A DNA stretch of 39,614 bases, taken from contig CALYBP010000014.1 of assembly GCA_944415425.1 (NCBI GenBank), forward strand, positions 1 to 39,614, written 5' to 3'. The notes beneath the pieces are model-generated. The model saw only the letters and a program-made list of their open reading frames with translations, had not been told where the DNA came from and did not search any database. Shown here piece by piece: positions 31,729 to 39,614 of this stretch (position 1 is its first letter; each line of letters opens with the position of its first letter). The position numbers and the translations under genes were made by a program. Source of the stretch: an uncultured Ruminococcus sp. (GTDB lineage: Bacteria > Bacillota > Clostridia > Oscillospirales > Acutalibacteraceae).

Positions 31729-33561
31729 ATGTGCGGAATAGCAGGATGGGTTGAAAGGGATGCGGATATGAGCATGAGAATAAAATTGCTCAACAATATG
31801 TCGCAGACACTCGACAGACGAGGACCCGATGAAAACGGTATATACATCAACAAGAATACCGCTTTGATTCACCGCAGGCTTATTGTAATTGACCGTGAAA
31901 ACGGCAAACAGCCTATGGCTGTAAATCACGAAGGAAAAACCTATGTGATTGTGTATAACGGCGAACTATACAATACAAATGAGCTTCGAGAGGAACTTAG
32001 AGCAGACGGCTTTCATTTCAGAGGGCACAGCGACACAGAGGTCGTACTGAAAATGTATATCAAATACGGCGAAAACTGTGCCGAAAGGCTGAACGGAATT
32101 TTTGCGTTTGCGGTATTTAACTCCGATGAGAAGTCTGTTTTTATGTGCAGGGACAAAATAGGTGTGAAACCGCTTTTCTACTATGAATACAGCGGGGGAC
32201 TTATTTTCGCCTCAGAAATCAAGGCTTTGTTTGCAAGCAAAATAGTCAAACCGAAAATAGATGAACAGGGATTAAACGAAATATTCTTTCTCGGCCCTTC
32301 AAGGACCCCGTCCTGCGGCGTGTTTAAGGGTGTAAAAGAGCTAAGTCCCGGAGAATGTGCAGTTTACAAAAGCGGATTTTTGTGCCGCAGACAATATTAC
32401 ACGGTGGAAGCAAAGGAACATTCAGACAACGAAGCTCAAACAATAGAAAAAACAAGAGCATTGCTTAAAGACGCCATAACTCGGCAGCTCGTAAGCGATG
32501 TTCCGATGTGCTATTTCCTGTCGGGAGGTCTTGACAGCAGTATCATTGTAAAGGTTGCGTCGGATTACTGCAAGGAAAAGAAACTCGGAAAAATCAATAC
32601 CTATTCGGTAGAATACCGTGACAACCAAAAATACTTTAAAACAAGCAAGTTTCAGCCCAACGCAGACTATGAATACATTTCAACCATGTCTGATTTTGCC
32701 GACACACGCCATAGGGAAGTTATTCTCGATAACAAAGCTCTTGTAGACGCACTGTATGAAAGCGTTGAAGCAAGAGATCTGCCGGGATATGTGGATGTTG
32801 ATTCATCACTGCTTCTGTTTTGCCGAGAAGTAAAACAAAATTATACCGTTGCTTTATCGGGAGAATGTGCCGATGAGCTGTTCGGAGGCTACCCATGGTA
32901 TCATGACGAAAGCATACTCTTTGACGACTGTTTCCCATGGTCAAAAAGTCAGAAGATAAGGCGTTTTATTCTAAATGACGGCTTGCTTAAAAACGGAGAG
33001 GAATATGTTCGTCAAAAATATTTGGACACTGTAAATTCAGCTCCGAAGCTAAAATCAGACAGTAAGCTTGACAGGCGTATGCGCGAAATGTTTTATCTTA
33101 ACTTTTACTGGTTTATGCAATGCCTGCTTGAAAGAAAAGACCGATGCTCAATGTTCAGCGGACTTGAGGTCAGGGTTCCGTTCTGCGATTACAGACTTGT
33201 TGAGTACGCCTACAATATGCCGTGGAGCTTAAAGGCATATAACGGAAGAGAAAAAGGAATTGTAAGAAAGGCGTTTGAGGATATTTTGCCAAAGGAAATT
33301 TGCTGGCGCAAAAAAAGTCCGTATCCCAAAACGCACAACCCTGTATATTTTGACGAATGTGCAAAGCGAGTCAATTTGATTCTTAAAAAGAAAAATCCGC
33401 TGACCGAAATTCTTAACAAAAATTCAATTCAAACTATTATCGAAAACCCCGACGCAATAACCGATCCTTGGTACGGACAGCTAATGAAAGCACCGCAGAT
33501 TCTTGCGTATATAATTGAACTAGATTATTGGTTTGAAAAATACAATGTTGAAATAGTTTAA
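31729..33561 (+). CDS. asnB: Glutamine-hydrolysing asparagine synthetase (AsnB)
   Basis: A 610-residue two-domain amidotransferase. The N-terminal nucleophile C2 (MCGIAGW) belongs to the class II glutaminase domain (1-190), which releases ammonia from glutamine. The synthetase domain holds the ATP-pyrophosphatase loop SGGLDSS (265-271), ALSGECADELFGGYPWY near 375-391 and VRVPFCDYRLVEYAYNMPW in the C-terminus. It normally amidates aspartate; in some Gram-positives AsnB paralogues amidate meso-diaminopimelate of peptidoglycan, which cannot be excluded. The ribosome site is GGAGGG, 6 bases before the ATG. The gene is probably co-transcribed with ylbJ, which is an uncommon pairing. Confidence 0.96.
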   Translation: MCGIAGWVERDADMSMRIKLLNNMSQTLDRRGPDENGIYINKNTALIHRRLIVIDRENGKQPMAVNHEGKTYVIVYNGELYNTNELREELRADGFHFRGHSDTEVVLKMYIKYGENCAERLNGIFAFAVFNSDEKSVFMCRDKIGVKPLFYYEYSGGLIFASEIKALFASKIVKPKIDEQGLNEIFFLGPSRTPSCGVFKGVKELSPGECAVYKSGFLCRRQYYTVEAKEHSDNEAQTIEKTRALLKDAITRQLVSDVPMCYFLSGGLDSSIIVKVASDYCKEKKLGKINTYSVEYRDNQKYFKTSKFQPNADYEYISTMSDFADTRHREVILDNKALVDALYESVEARDLPGYVDVDSSLLLFCREVKQNYTVALSGECADELFGGYPWYHDESILFDDCFPWSKSQKIRRFILNDGLLKNGEEYVRQKYLDTVNSAPKLKSDSKLDRRMREMFYLNFYWFMQCLLERKDRCSMFSGLEVRVPFCDYRLVEYAYNMPWSLKAYNGREKGIVRKAFEDILPKEICWRKKSPYPKTHNPVYFDECAKRVNLILKKKNPLTEILNKNSIQTIIENPDAITDPWYGQLMKAPQILAYIIELDYWFEKYNVEIV

Positions 33562-33618
33562 ACGCTGTGTTAAAATCTAAATAAATTAACGGCTGAACAG
33601 AAAACAAGAAAATCGGAG

Positions 33619-34122
33619 ATGTTTAATATTACAAAAAAGAATTATAAAATAATCACTGACTTTTTCAAAAATCATCAATACGCAAATTTCGCGCTGAAAA
33701 TTTGTTACAGATTTTTTCCGCTTATAATATTTGTAAGCTACCCTGTTCTGATTATATTTTTGCTTTTTAAAATGCCATCAGAACTTATAAAGACAATTTT
33801 AGTACCGCTGGGTGTTTTTCTTTCTGTAACAGTTTTGCGAAGAGCAATCGACAGAAAGCGTCCTTATGAAAAATACGGTACTGATTCGGTATTTTGCAAA
33901 ACAACAAAAGGTCGCAGCATGCCGAGCAGGCATACGGCAAGTGCGTTTATAATATCAATGGCAATGCTGTATGTTAATTTTGATTTTGGGGTATTATCGC
34001 TCTCGGTTTCCGTTATGATAATGCTGTCACGAGTTTTTGCGGGAGTGCATTTCATAAGCGATGTGATTGTAGGAATGTTTATAAGCGTGATTTCGGGAAT
34101 CATATTTTTCTTTTTAATTTAA
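33619..34122 (+). CDS. PAP2-family membrane phosphatase
   Basis: A 167-residue membrane phosphatase with the three PAP2 motifs: RRAIDRKRP (74-82), PSRHTAS (102-108) with catalytic H105, and SRVFAGVHFISD (137-148) with H144 and D148. About five membrane segments are visible. Members dephosphorylate lipid phosphates, such as undecaprenyl pyrophosphate or phosphatidic acid; the substrate is unknown. The ATG at 33619 directly abuts a GGAG, leaving no normal spacing. An ATT nine bases further on would have ideal spacing, so the start is not certain. It follows asnB by 57 bases and ends at a good terminator. Confidence 0.88.
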   Translation: MFNITKKNYKIITDFFKNHQYANFALKICYRFFPLIIFVSYPVLIIFLLFKMPSELIKTILVPLGVFLSVTVLRRAIDRKRPYEKYGTDSVFCKTTKGRSMPSRHTASAFIISMAMLYVNFDFGVLSLSVSVMIMLSRVFAGVHFISDVIVGMFISVISGIIFFFLI

Positions 34123-34141
34123 AGTTTTGTTAACAAAATTT

Positions 34142-34173
34142 AAGCGACGGTGTTATGCCGCCGCTTATTTTTT
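34142..34173 (+). terminator. Terminator of the ylbJ-asnB-PAP2 unit
   Basis: A 9-bp stem with one mismatch (34142-34150 with 34158-34166) has a 7-base loop, then ATTTTTT on the plus strand. It starts 20 bases past the PAP2 stop. Confidence 0.85.
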
Positions 34174-34260
34174 CAAATTTTACAGATAGCTTGTTTTTAC
34201 CTCTGTAAGAAATAAACATTTAAAAATTTTAAATTATTTACATTGCACTATTTCCAGAGC

Positions 34261-34293
34261 AAAAAAAGTCCCTTGCCAAAAAGCAAGGGACTT
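34261..34293 (-). terminator. Terminator of the tRNA-Arg gene
   Basis: A perfect 11-bp stem AAGTCCCTTGC / GCAAGGGACTT (34266-34276 with 34283-34293) has a 6-base loop and is followed on the minus strand by a T-run. The first base of the stem is the last A of the tRNA CCA end. Confidence 0.88.
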
Positions 34294-34369
34294 GGCGCGC
34301 CGGAAGAGACTCGAACTCCCGACCTTCTGATTCGTAGTCAGACACTCTATCCAGCTGAGCTACCGGCGC
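34293..34369 (-). tRNA. tRNA-Arg (anticodon ACG)
   Basis: A 77-nt cloverleaf on the minus strand. The acceptor stem GCGCCGG pairs with CCGGCGC, the discriminator is G, and CCA is encoded. The anticodon arm is TCTGA-CTACGAA-TCAGA with anticodon ACG; A34 is normally edited to inosine to read CGU, CGC and CGA. The T arm contains TTCGAGT. The T stem carries two G-U pairs (GGGAG/CTCTT). Confidence 0.97.
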
Positions 34370-34373
34370 ATAT

Positions 34374-34392
34374 GCGGTTGATTTTCAACCGC
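34374..34392 (-). repeat. Perfect hairpin in the tRNA-Arg 5' leader
   Basis: GCGGTTGA / TCAACCGC form an 8-bp perfect stem with a 3-base loop. It fills nearly all of the leader between the predicted transcription start (about 34393) and the mature 5' end of the tRNA. It may influence RNase P processing or leader stability. Confidence 0.5.
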
Positions 34393-34399
34393 AAGCAGT

Positions 34400-34428
34400 A
34401 TTATACCACATCAAAAACTAAAAAGCAA
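34400..34428 (-). promoter_or_regulatory. Promoter of tRNA-Arg
   Basis: On the minus strand TTGCTT (34423-34428) and a perfect TATAAT (34400-34405) are separated by 17 bases. It begins right after the aminopeptidase stop codon side, so the tRNA is transcribed on its own. Confidence 0.7.
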
Positions 34429-34435
34429 GAACTTT

Positions 34436-35848
34436 TTACGCTTTTGCATCAAAAAAAGCAAAGAATGCTTTATATGCCATATAAACATCGGTTTTCGATA
34501 CAATTTCAAAAGGAGCGTGCATTGAAAGCACGGGAACGCCTAAATCAACAACATCGACATTCATATTTGCAACATATTTTGCAATCGTGCCGCCTCCGCC
34601 GAGATCAACCTTACCAAGCTCGCCTACCTGCCACATAATATTGTTTTCCTCAAGCATCGCACGGATTTTGCCCATATACTCGGCAGACGCATCAGAAGTA
34701 TCGTATTTTCCGCCGTGACCCGTATATTTTGAAATAATTACGCCGTTGTTGATATAGGAGGTGTTTTTCACCTCAAAGGCCGAAGCGTATGTCGGGTCAA
34801 AAGCCGCATTTACATCAGCAGAAAGGCAGGTGCTTCTTGACAAAGCTCTGTATCCCTCAACACCGTCCTGATTTGCAAGATCGTATACAAAATAGCGTAA
34901 GAAGTCGCTCTGCATACCTGTGTTTCCGTCGCTTCCTATCTCCTCTTTATCCGCAAGATAAGTGATGCAGGTTTGCTCGGGAAGTTCTGTATTAAGAGCC
35001 GCCATAAGTGCCGGATAAGCGCACACCTTGTCATCGTGTCCGTAGCCGCCTATCATACTCGAGTCAAAGCCTATATCTCTTGACTTAAAGGACGGAACAA
35101 GGCAAAGCTCAGCTGAAAGGAAATCGCTTTCGCATATGCCGTATTTTTTATTAAGAATTGCAAGCACATTAAGCTTTACAAGATCTTTTTCCTCATCCTT
35201 GGTATCATACGGACGGGAACCTGCAATTACATTCAAATCTTCACCCGTAAACGCTTTTGACAAAGGCTTTACAGCCTGTTCGCTTGAAAGATGCGGTAGT
35301 AGGTCTGTTATACAGAAGCAGGATTCATCAGGATCATCACCCCACACAATATCAACCTTTTCGCCGTCAAGCTTTACAACAGTGCCGTGAAGTGAAAGCG
35401 GAATTGCAAGCCATTGATATTTCTTCATTCCGCCGTAGTAATGGGTCTTAAACAAGGCAAGATTGTTTGCCTCGTAAAGCGGATTCGGCTTTAAATCTAT
35501 TCTCGGAGAATCTATGTGAGCTATTGCAAGACGAGCACCCTTTTTTACTCCGTTTTTACCGATTACCGCAAGGGCAACAGCCTTTCCTCGGTTTACGCAG
35601 TAAACCTTGTCCCCTGCCTTGTATTCTGCTTCGGGATCGTACTTAGTAAATCCCGCTTTTTTTGCAAGCTCGACGGAAGAACGTACAGCCTCTCTCTCTA
35701 TGGGAGAGTTGTCAAGAAATTTCTTGTAACCTTTGCAAAATTCATCTGCGGCCTTTATTTCTTTCTTTGAAAGCTCTTTTACTCCGCTTGCTTCCTGTAT
35801 CATAAGTTTTTCTTTAAGCTTTGCTGTTTTTGACTTTTCTTCAGCCAT
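34436..35848 (-). CDS. M18-family metalloaminopeptidase
   Basis: A 470-residue cytosolic zinc aminopeptidase of the aspartyl aminopeptidase/ApeB family that removes N-terminal residues from peptides. Metal-binding and catalytic segments are visible: AHIDSPRIDLK with H111, GGYGHDDKVCAYPAL, YLADKEEIGSDGNTGMQS with the catalytic glutamate pair, DVNAAFDPTY, and LSMHAPFEIVSK near the C-terminus with the last zinc histidine. The ATG at 35848 is 9 bases after AAAGG; an ATG 9 bases upstream lies too close. Length is typical for the bacterial M18 family. It is 80 bases downstream of the lytic transglycosylase gene. Confidence 0.95.
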   Translation of the reverse strand: MAEEKSKTAKLKEKLMIQEASGVKELSKKEIKAADEFCKGYKKFLDNSPIEREAVRSSVELAKKAGFTKYDPEAEYKAGDKVYCVNRGKAVALAVIGKNGVKKGARLAIAHIDSPRIDLKPNPLYEANNLALFKTHYYGGMKKYQWLAIPLSLHGTVVKLDGEKVDIVWGDDPDESCFCITDLLPHLSSEQAVKPLSKAFTGEDLNVIAGSRPYDTKDEEKDLVKLNVLAILNKKYGICESDFLSAELCLVPSFKSRDIGFDSSMIGGYGHDDKVCAYPALMAALNTELPEQTCITYLADKEEIGSDGNTGMQSDFLRYFVYDLANQDGVEGYRALSRSTCLSADVNAAFDPTYASAFEVKNTSYINNGVIISKYTGHGGKYDTSDASAEYMGKIRAMLEENNIMWQVGELGKVDLGGGGTIAKYVANMNVDVVDLGVPVLSMHAPFEIVSKTDVYMAYKAFFAFFDAKA

Positions 35849-35928
35849 TTTTATCATCCTTTCATAACGACATTAGTAATAATATATTATTTGTTTAAAT
35901 ATGTAAATTAAACCTGATTTTATAATAA

Positions 35929-36540
35929 TCAGTAATAAAGCTGCAAATACATTTCCTTTGCGTCCTCAACCTTGTCAACATAACTGCTTGTTTCGGGATA
36001 CGGAATATTCTCAAGCGTTTCGCCGTCGGAGCTGTACTCGCTGTTTGAAAGCCATTCGCCGACTACAAAACCCGCGTTATACGCCGCAACGGCACATCTT
36101 TCATTGCCGTAATAGTCGTAAAAATACCGCAAAAGATAACAACCGTAATCAATGCAGATTTCGGGATCAAATAAATCCTGTTCTGTGTATTTTCCCTCTT
36201 CGCCTCGCTTCTCCTGGAGCCACTCGAAGGATGACGGCATCATCTGCATTATTCCGCACGCCCCGACAGGCGACTGTGCTTCGGGGTCAAAACCGCTTTC
36301 AGTACGGATAACGGCATACACAAGTGCTGGTTCAAGGTTATATTCTTCGGCGTTCTCTTCCACAATATCGCTGTATTCAGTAGGATAGTTCAGCTTTTGC
36401 AAACGCTGCTTCACATTCTCGTAATAATTTGAAACAAAATACAAGGCGGAACCTGCCAACATCACAAGAACGATAAAGCAGATTAAAATTTTCGGTCCTC
36501 TTTTGCTTTTTCGTTTATAACGACGGGAAGCCGCAGGCAT
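35929..36540 (-). CDS. Membrane-anchored lytic transglycosylase (SLT domain)
   Basis: A 203-residue Slt70-type lysozyme-like enzyme that cleaves peptidoglycan glycan strands to 1,6-anhydro ends. A basic N-terminus and one membrane helix (about 17-37) place the domain outside the cell. The catalytic glutamate is E81 in RTESGFDP. GACGIMQMMPSS, AAYNAG and the final SYVDKV complete the family motifs. Length suits a single-domain enzyme. The ATG at 36540 is 5 bases after GAGGTG. It is 18 bases downstream of coaE and probably shares its transcript. Confidence 0.95.
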   Translation of the reverse strand: MPAASRRYKRKSKRGPKILICFIVLVMLAGSALYFVSNYYENVKQRLQKLNYPTEYSDIVEENAEEYNLEPALVYAVIRTESGFDPEAQSPVGACGIMQMMPSSFEWLQEKRGEEGKYTEQDLFDPEICIDYGCYLLRYFYDYYGNERCAVAAYNAGFVVGEWLSNSEYSSDGETLENIPYPETSSYVDKVEDAKEMYLQLYY

Positions 36541-36558
36541 CAAATCACCTCAGTTAAA

Positions 36559-37161
36559 TTACTCACAAAGCTTTTTTACAAGACTTTCAAGCTGTGTTGT
36601 AAATTCCTCAAAACCAGAATTGTTTTCAACTATATAATCCGAACTTTCCGCAAAAAATTTTTCGTCAAGCTGTGCGTTCATTCTCATAACCGCAAGCTCT
36701 CTCGGAATGTTATCACGACTGCAAATTCTTTCAAGCCTAACAGAGCTTTTTGCTGTAATACTTACAATCTCGTCGCATATAACATCCGCATTGCTCTCAA
36801 ACAGCTGCGGAGCGTCGTAAACAATCATTGTTGCACCGTTTTTGATTTCTTTTTTTATTTCCGAGAGCAGATATGCGGTAACAAAAGGATGCACTATTGA
36901 ATTTAACAAAGCTGTGTTTTCCTTTGAGAAAAATGCTCTCTGCGCAAGAAGTTTTCTGTCAAGCGTTCCGTTTTCACCAAGTATATCGGCGCCAAATGCC
37001 GCACAAACAGCTTTAATACACGGAGAATCGCTTTCATAAATTTTTTTCACAAGCGTATCGGCGTTGATAACGGAAAAACCGCTTTTTGCAAGATAATCGG
37101 ACGCCGTACTTTTGCCTGCACCGCTCTGCCCCGTAAGTCCTATAATTTTACATTTTTTCAA
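36559..37161 (-). CDS. coaE: Dephospho-CoA kinase CoaE
   Basis: A 200-residue P-loop kinase performing the last step of coenzyme A synthesis, phosphorylating dephospho-CoA. Walker A is GQSGAGKS (11-18), followed by the family's INADTLVKKIY and VYDAPQLFES segments; the normal VxVPLLxE reads YDAPQLFES here. The start is TTG at 37161, 7 bases after GAGGTG, overlapping the last 14 bases of the upstream sua5 gene, which suggests translational coupling. Confidence 0.95.
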   Translation of the reverse strand: MKKCKIIGLTGQSGAGKSTASDYLAKSGFSVINADTLVKKIYESDSPCIKAVCAAFGADILGENGTLDRKLLAQRAFFSKENTALLNSIVHPFVTAYLLSEIKKEIKNGATMIVYDAPQLFESNADVICDEIVSITAKSSVRLERICSRDNIPRELAVMRMNAQLDEKFFAESSDYIVENNSGFEEFTTQLESLVKKLCE

Positions 37162-38191
37162 GGTCTATCACCTCAAAGCCTGCCGCCCTGATAAGTCTGT
37201 TATAAACCGCCATTCCCACACCGTCTATGGACGGGAGTCGAGAATAAACGGTTTTGACGGTACTGTCGCCGTCAATTTTTCTAAGCTCATCAAACAGCCT
37301 GTGTGCCTGTACCGAGTAGTCGCTCCTGCTTCCGAGGCTGAAACACCTTACACTAAGATGTTCTGTATCCTCATCACAGCACAGAGCAGCCGTTTCGCTG
37401 TCTGCGTGTTGGTTTACATAACTAATATACTCACTGTCAGAGCATTTAAGAAGTATTACATTCGCCTTTGGGGCATAGTGCTTGTACTTCATACCGGGAC
37501 TTGCAGCCTTAACACCGCTTTTGAGCTTGTGAAGCACAGCGTCGTCAAGCTCAACATCTCCCAAAACCTCTCTGAGCTGTTCAAGCGTTACTGCACCGGG
37601 ACGCAAAAGGCGTGGGGTTTTCCCTGCAAGCGTAATAACCGTACTTTCAAGTCCGACATCGCTCATGCCTCCGTCAACAACTGCGTCTATTTTTCCGTTT
37701 AAATCGCTCATAACGTGAAGCGCCGTTGTCGGGCTTGGCGAACCCGAAAGATTTGCCGACGGTGCGGCAAGCACGGTACCTGACGCTTTTATTATCTTTT
37801 GAGCGGTCGGATGACTCGGAAATCGTATCGCAACCGTATCAAGTCCTGCCGAAACCTCGTTTGGAATCACATCTGACTTTTTCATAATCATTGTCAGAGG
37901 CCCGGGCCAAAAGCGGTCAGCAAGCAGTCTCGCCTGCTTTGGTATTTGCGATGCCAAATTAAATTTTCCAATATCCGAAAAATCAGATATATGCACAATC
38001 AGAGGATTGTCGGCAGGTCTGCCTTTTGCGGCAAAAATTTTTAATACAGCCTTTGGATCAAGCGCATTTGCCGCAAGTCCGTAAACAGTTTCCGTAGGTA
38101 TGCCTACAAGTCCGCCGTTTTTGAGAATCTGTGCCGCTTTTATTATATTTTCTTCAGTATTATCAAGTAAAAGTGTATTCAAGATACTCAC
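37148..38191 (-). CDS. L-threonylcarbamoyladenylate synthase (Sua5/TsaC)
   Basis: A 347-residue two-domain Sua5-type enzyme making threonylcarbamoyl-AMP for the universal t6A37 tRNA modification. The YrdC domain (1-205) has PTETVYGLAANA, KGRPADNPLIVHI, FWPGPLTMI, VAIRFPSHP and APSANLSGSPSPT. The C-terminal Sua5 domain (about 205-340) includes the linker motif SPGMKYKHYAP. The start is GTG at 38191, although a TTG at 38182 has better spacing from AAGG. It lies between prfA and coaE; prfA next to a t6A gene is a common Firmicutes order. Confidence 0.95.
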   Translation of the reverse strand: MSILNTLLLDNTEENIIKAAQILKNGGLVGIPTETVYGLAANALDPKAVLKIFAAKGRPADNPLIVHISDFSDIGKFNLASQIPKQARLLADRFWPGPLTMIMKKSDVIPNEVSAGLDTVAIRFPSHPTAQKIIKASGTVLAAPSANLSGSPSPTTALHVMSDLNGKIDAVVDGGMSDVGLESTVITLAGKTPRLLRPGAVTLEQLREVLGDVELDDAVLHKLKSGVKAASPGMKYKHYAPKANVILLKCSDSEYISYVNQHADSETAALCCDEDTEHLSVRCFSLGSRSDYSVQAHRLFDELRKIDGDSTVKTVYSRLPSIDGVGMAVYNRLIRAAGFEVIDLEKM

Positions 38192-38195
38192 CCTT

Positions 38196-39269
38196 TTATG
38201 ACTCCATACTTTCCTTTAGCTTTTCAGCACGGTCAGCCGCAATCAACGCGTCAATAACCTCGTCAAGGTTTCCGTTTAAAATATCCTCAAGCTTATAAAG
38301 CGTAAGCCCTATTCTGTGATCGGTCAATCTTCCCTGCGGGTAATTGTAGGTGCGTATTCTTTCGCTTCTGTCACCTGTCCCCACCTGAGATTTTCTGTCG
38401 GCGGCAATTTCACTTGCCTGTTTGTCCTGCTTTTCCTTTAGCAGTCGGCTTTTGAGTACCTTGAGCGCCTTGTCCTTGTTTTTGTACTGACTTCTCTCGT
38501 CCTGACACTCAACGACCGTTCCCGTAGGAATATGAGTAATTCTTATTGCAGAGCTTGTTTTGTTGATGTGCTGACCGCCCGCACCGCTTGAACGGAATGT
38601 ATCTATTTTAAGATCTGCGGGGTCAATTTCAAGCTCTATATCCTCGGCTTCGGGCAAAACCGCCACTGTCGTGGTGGAAGTATGCACCCGACCCTGGCTT
38701 TCCGTTTCGGGGACACGCTGAACACGGTGAACACCGCTCTCATACTTAAAGCGTGAATATGCTCCCTCTCCCTCAACCATAAAAGAAATTTCCTTGTAGC
38801 CGCCGAGCTCGGTTTCGTTTGCGTTGATAACCTCAACCTTGTAGCCGTGCTTTTCTGCATACATCGAGTACATTCTGAAAAGCACTGCGGAAAACAACGC
38901 CGATTCCTCGCCCCCTGCACCGCCTCTTATTTCTATTATAACATTTCTTTCGTCGTTCGGGTCCTTTGGCAGAAGAAGAATTTTGAGCTTTTCTGAAAGT
39001 GTTTCTATGGATGTCTTTGCCTCGTCAAGCTGCGCCTGTGCAAGCTCTTTAAGCTCAGAATCTGTTGTTTCTCCCAAAATCTCAAGGCTTTCCTTTTCGG
39101 AAGCAAGCGCTTTTTTGTAGTCGCGGTAGGCAAGCACAATCTCCTCGATTGATTTAAGCTCTTTCATAATCTTTTGAAACTCATCGGGATCCGCCGCAAC
39201 GGACGGCTCATAAAGTCTTTGGGAAAGTTCAGTATATCTCTTGTCAAAAATTTCAATTCTTTCAAACAT
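38196..39269 (-). CDS. prfA: Peptide chain release factor 1
   Basis: A 357-residue class I release factor that reads UAA and UAG and triggers peptide release on the ribosome. The tripeptide anticodon is PET (187-189; P-x-T family) and the catalytic GGQ is 231-233 in [11 protein letters not shown]. Domain order and length are standard. The ATG at 39269 follows AGGATA. It is 40 bases downstream of the DUF951 gene. The usual methyltransferase gene prmC is not adjacent. Confidence 0.98.
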   Translation of the reverse strand: MFERIEIFDKRYTELSQRLYEPSVAADPDEFQKIMKELKSIEEIVLAYRDYKKALASEKESLEILGETTDSELKELAQAQLDEAKTSIETLSEKLKILLLPKDPNDERNVIIEIRGGAGGEESALFSAVLFRMYSMYAEKHGYKVEVINANETELGGYKEISFMVEGEGAYSRFKYESGVHRVQRVPETESQGRVHTSTTTVAVLPEAEDIELEIDPADLKIDTFRSSGAGGQHINKTSSAIRITHIPTGTVVECQDERSQYKNKDKALKVLKSRLLKEKQDKQASEIAADRKSQVGTGDRSERIRTYNYPQGRLTDHRIGLTLYKLEDILNGNLDEVIDALIAADRAEKLKESMES

Positions 39270-39309
39270 AAATATATCCTATCTGATTATTACTTACTAT
39301 GCAACAAAA

Positions 39310-39492
39310 TCAAGCTTCCTCAATTATGTGTTTGATATTTTTCTCAATTTTGTTTCTGGGAACCATAACCTCTCTGCCGCATTTTTCGCACTTTATTTTA
39401 AAATCCATTCCGATTCTTAAAATAACAAAGGTTTTGCCCCCGCAGGGATGCTGCTTTTTCATTTCAACACGGTCACCGACTTTTATGTTCAG
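39310..39492 (-). CDS. DUF951 family protein with probable CTG start
   Basis: A 60-residue protein of unknown function widespread in Firmicutes. Conserved features are IKVGDRVEMKKQHPCGG, ILRIGMDFKIKCEKCGR with a CxxC knuckle, and VMVPRNKIEKNI. Family members start two or three residues before IKVGD. Here the codon at that place is CTG (39490-39492), with GGAGG exactly 8 bases upstream. No ATG, GTG or TTG has workable spacing; an upstream in-frame ATG (39531) lies before the ribosome site. So a CTG start is the best reading. Function is unknown; the small zinc-finger-like fold suggests nucleic acid or ribosome association, but this is only a guess. It precedes prfA in the same direction. Confidence 0.85.
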   Translation of the reverse strand: MNIKVGDRVEMKKQHPCGGKTFVILRIGMDFKIKCEKCGREVMVPRNKIEKNIKHIIEEA

Positions 39493-39614
39493 AAAAAACA
39501 CCTCCAAACTAAAAAGCATAACAGCAAACATAAATACGATTTTGCTTTAAATTTTATTATACATCAAATAAACTTAAATATCAACCGCATGGGATACGGT
39601 TGTAATAAGCAAAA

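Noticed and set aside
34243..34638. Plus-strand 131-codon open frame containing APEETRTPDLLIRSQTLYPA
   Set aside because: This is the well-known false translation of the strand opposite a tRNA gene; it lies across tRNA-Arg and the end of the aminopeptidase gene.
1..39614. CRISPR arrays, insertion sequences, prophage or integrase genes
   Set aside because: No regularly spaced repeats, transposase-like or integrase-like coding sequences were seen on either strand.

Overview
The window looks like chromosome from a low- to mid-GC, spore-forming-lineage Gram-positive anaerobe of the Clostridia, most likely a gut Ruminococcaceae/Oscillospirales-type bacterium. This is an inference from gene content: yqfC, yqfD and ylbJ sporulation genes, a clostridial-type AgrD peptide, class C sortases, a CBM26-like starch-binding module and a fibro-slime domain. 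Nearly everything is on the minus strand; the exception is a plus-strand block at about 30.6-34.1 kb (ylbJ, asnB, a PAP2 phosphatase).

Region 1 (1-9.8 kb, accessory cell surface). Reading along the minus strand: agrB, agrD (47 codons, hidden in another frame across the end of agrB) and a small XRE-family regulator, closed by a terminator. Then come a strong sigma-A-type promoter, two class C sortases and a terminator, followed by about 700 bases of very AT-rich DNA. Next are a 1,158-residue pilus tip adhesin (CBM26-like module, fibro-slime domain, isopeptide pilin domains), the major pilin, a terminator, and the start of a BspA-type leucine-rich-repeat lipoprotein that runs off the left edge. 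The likely logic is a quorum-sensing cassette beside, and possibly controlling, a sortase-assembled pilus whose tip may bind starch. No agrC/agrA pair is present in the window.

Region 2 (9.8-22.3 kb, division and cell wall cluster). mraZ, rsmH, ftsL, a PASTA-containing class B PBP, mraY, ftsW/spoVE, murG, murA, ftsQ/divIB and ftsZ are collinear on the minus strand. The mraZ promoter is followed by three GTGAC repeats spaced exactly 10 bases apart, which look like MraZ autoregulatory boxes. An intrinsic terminator lies between ftsL and the PBP gene, and ftsZ has its own promoter. The Mur ligases and ftsA are absent from the cluster.

Region 3 (22.4-30.6 kb, housekeeping and sporulation). nrdR, a D,D-carboxypeptidase (dacF-like), recG, a fakA/YloV-like DAK2 protein, ymdB, yqfD and yqfC. 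A candidate sigma-E promoter lies before yqfC.

Region 4 (30.6-39.6 kb). ylbJ, asnB and a PAP2 phosphatase on the plus strand. Then, on the minus strand, an operon-like run DUF951-prfA-sua5/tsaC-coaE-lytic transglycosylase, an M18 aminopeptidase, and a tRNA-Arg(ACG) with its own promoter and terminator. The DUF951 gene appears to start with CTG.
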